This document shows, in pieces, positions 28,826 through 29,536 of a stretch of 29,536 nucleotides of DNA. The number at the start of each line of letters is the position of its first letter. The stretch's first letter is position 1. The stretch is from the NCBI GenBank assembly GCA_003427395.1, contig BFEA01000284.1:366091-395626 (forward strand), given 5' to 3'. The position numbers and the translations under genes were made by a program. The notes below the pieces were generated by a model. It was not told the DNA's origin. It saw only the letters and a program-made list of their open reading frames with translations, and ran no database searches. This DNA comes from Chara braunii (lineage: Eukaryota; Streptophyta; Charophyceae; Charales; Characeae).

Positions 28826-29536
28826 ACCTCACGCCCGACGTGACTTCCTGATCGGAGTGGGATGTGGGTCTGGAAGTGCGAAAAGGGGTGTGCCAAGGAT
28901 TTTTGGGAAAGTGGGGGTGGAGTCCCAGGTCAGAACTGAGATCTCATGTGACAGGGTTTCAGGGGCATAGGTGCAATAAGGCAAAGAGGCGGGTTGCTCT
29001 CAGTCTGATGGCGATTGTTGTCGTGCAACACAAGGCAAGTGGTATGCGCGGTGCATCCTGGGCCATATGACTCGCCCGTTTTAGCGGTTGTGGTTCGGAA
29101 AGGGGTTTGTTCGTGCAGACCGCGATTCCGATGAGTCGGGCCTTCAGGTGCAAACGCGTGTCGCTTGTCATCGCATGTTGCGGGTAGGCTCCGTAATTCC
29201 TGAGGTTTGGTGGTTGCCGCGTCGTCTGTAATTTATGCAAGGCGTGCGGGGCCAATACGGGGCTATGGAGTTCCACGGGACCACCGTGAGCTGATGGTAG
29301 GGGAGGAGGATGTAGAAGGGAGGGAAATTGGTGACGACAACGACGAAGCCGGGAGATATGAAATACTGCGTGTTATAAGTGGTCGGGTAATCGGGACACC
29401 TCGGATGGCTAGTTATGGCACAGTGAAACTCCCTGGGGCATAATCGGTTCTCGATTAGGCACGAAAATTCTGGGCGTTTTTGCCTAAGATCTTCCTTCAC
29501 CCAAGGCTCGAAGTATTCTGAGTCCCAGGAGCTCGA
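28826..29536 (-). repeat. Partial 5' LTR of the gypsy element (continues outside window)
   Basis: Adjoins the PBS and matches 10961-11674 at about 96%. The LTR end next to the PBS reads ...GTGAGGT rather than a canonical ...CA, so the exact border is uncertain by a few bases. The window stops at the same base where the other copy meets the gap. Confidence 0.7.
29371..29379 (-). promoter_or_regulatory. Candidate TATA box in LTR
   Basis: The minus strand reads ACTTATAACA, a TATA-like element conserved in both LTR copies (other copy near 11511-11519). Only one short match supports it. Confidence 0.25.

Larger units (their letters stand above)
21344..29536 (-). mobile_element. Decayed Ty3/gypsy-like LTR retrotransposon with PHD finger and ORF3
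   Basis: Order on the minus strand: partial 5' LTR (29536-28826), PBS (28825-28814), gag (28671-27421), protease, RT, RNase H, PHD finger, HHCC and DDE integrase (ending at 22767), ORF3 (22770-21344). Integrase after RNase H is the Ty3/gypsy order. No chromodomain follows the integrase. Multiple frameshifts and in-frame TAG/TGA codons show it is inactive. A matching 3' LTR is not seen, so the 3' end is truncated or lies in unassigned sequence. Confidence 0.88.

Overview
This is a repeat-dense eukaryotic nuclear window, with no host protein-coding gene that I can support. The decayed retroelements, the plant-type initiator-tRNA-Met primer-binding site and the assembly gap suggest a large, transposon-rich green-plant-lineage genome. 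A streptophyte alga such as Chara is a plausible guess, but I cannot establish the species.

Layout. (1) 1-6540, + strand: a long, apparently non-coding element (copy A) made of arrays of small RNA-like hairpins (I-A 262-947, II-A about 1259-2035, III about 4138-5085), joined by conserved stem-loops and closed by a conserved structured domain (6293-6535). (2) about 6545-10950, minus strand: a decayed non-LTR (LINE) retrotransposon with an APE-type endonuclease, a reverse transcriptase with FADD, and C-terminal remnants. (3) 10961-11674: a 714-bp repeat, probably an LTR, running into a 655-base N gap (11675-12329). (4) 12330-16370: GC-rich, gene-free sequence with many perfect hairpins and a 165-170 bp tandem array. 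It could be the 5' part of copy B. (5) about 16370-19757, + strand: copy B of the structured element. (6) 19758-21343: unassigned. (7) 21344-29536, minus strand: a decayed Ty3/gypsy-like LTR retrotransposon (gag, protease, RT/RNase H, a PHD finger, integrase, and an extra acidic ORF3 joined to pol by an ATGA overlap), with a PBS and a partial 5' LTR at the window end.

The most unusual content is the structured element. Copies A and B are homologous in order and in linkers. In each array the stems differ from unit to unit but stay paired, while the loop is nearly constant within an array and completely different between the two copies (19-nt core in A, another 17-19-nt core in B). Imperfect pairs are nearly always G-T as read on the + strand, which predicts a folded + strand RNA. 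I do not recognise this as any named RNA family.

The two retroelements are probably inactive. Several in-frame stops sit where the families usually carry Gln or Arg codons, as expected if methylated cytosines had decayed to T.
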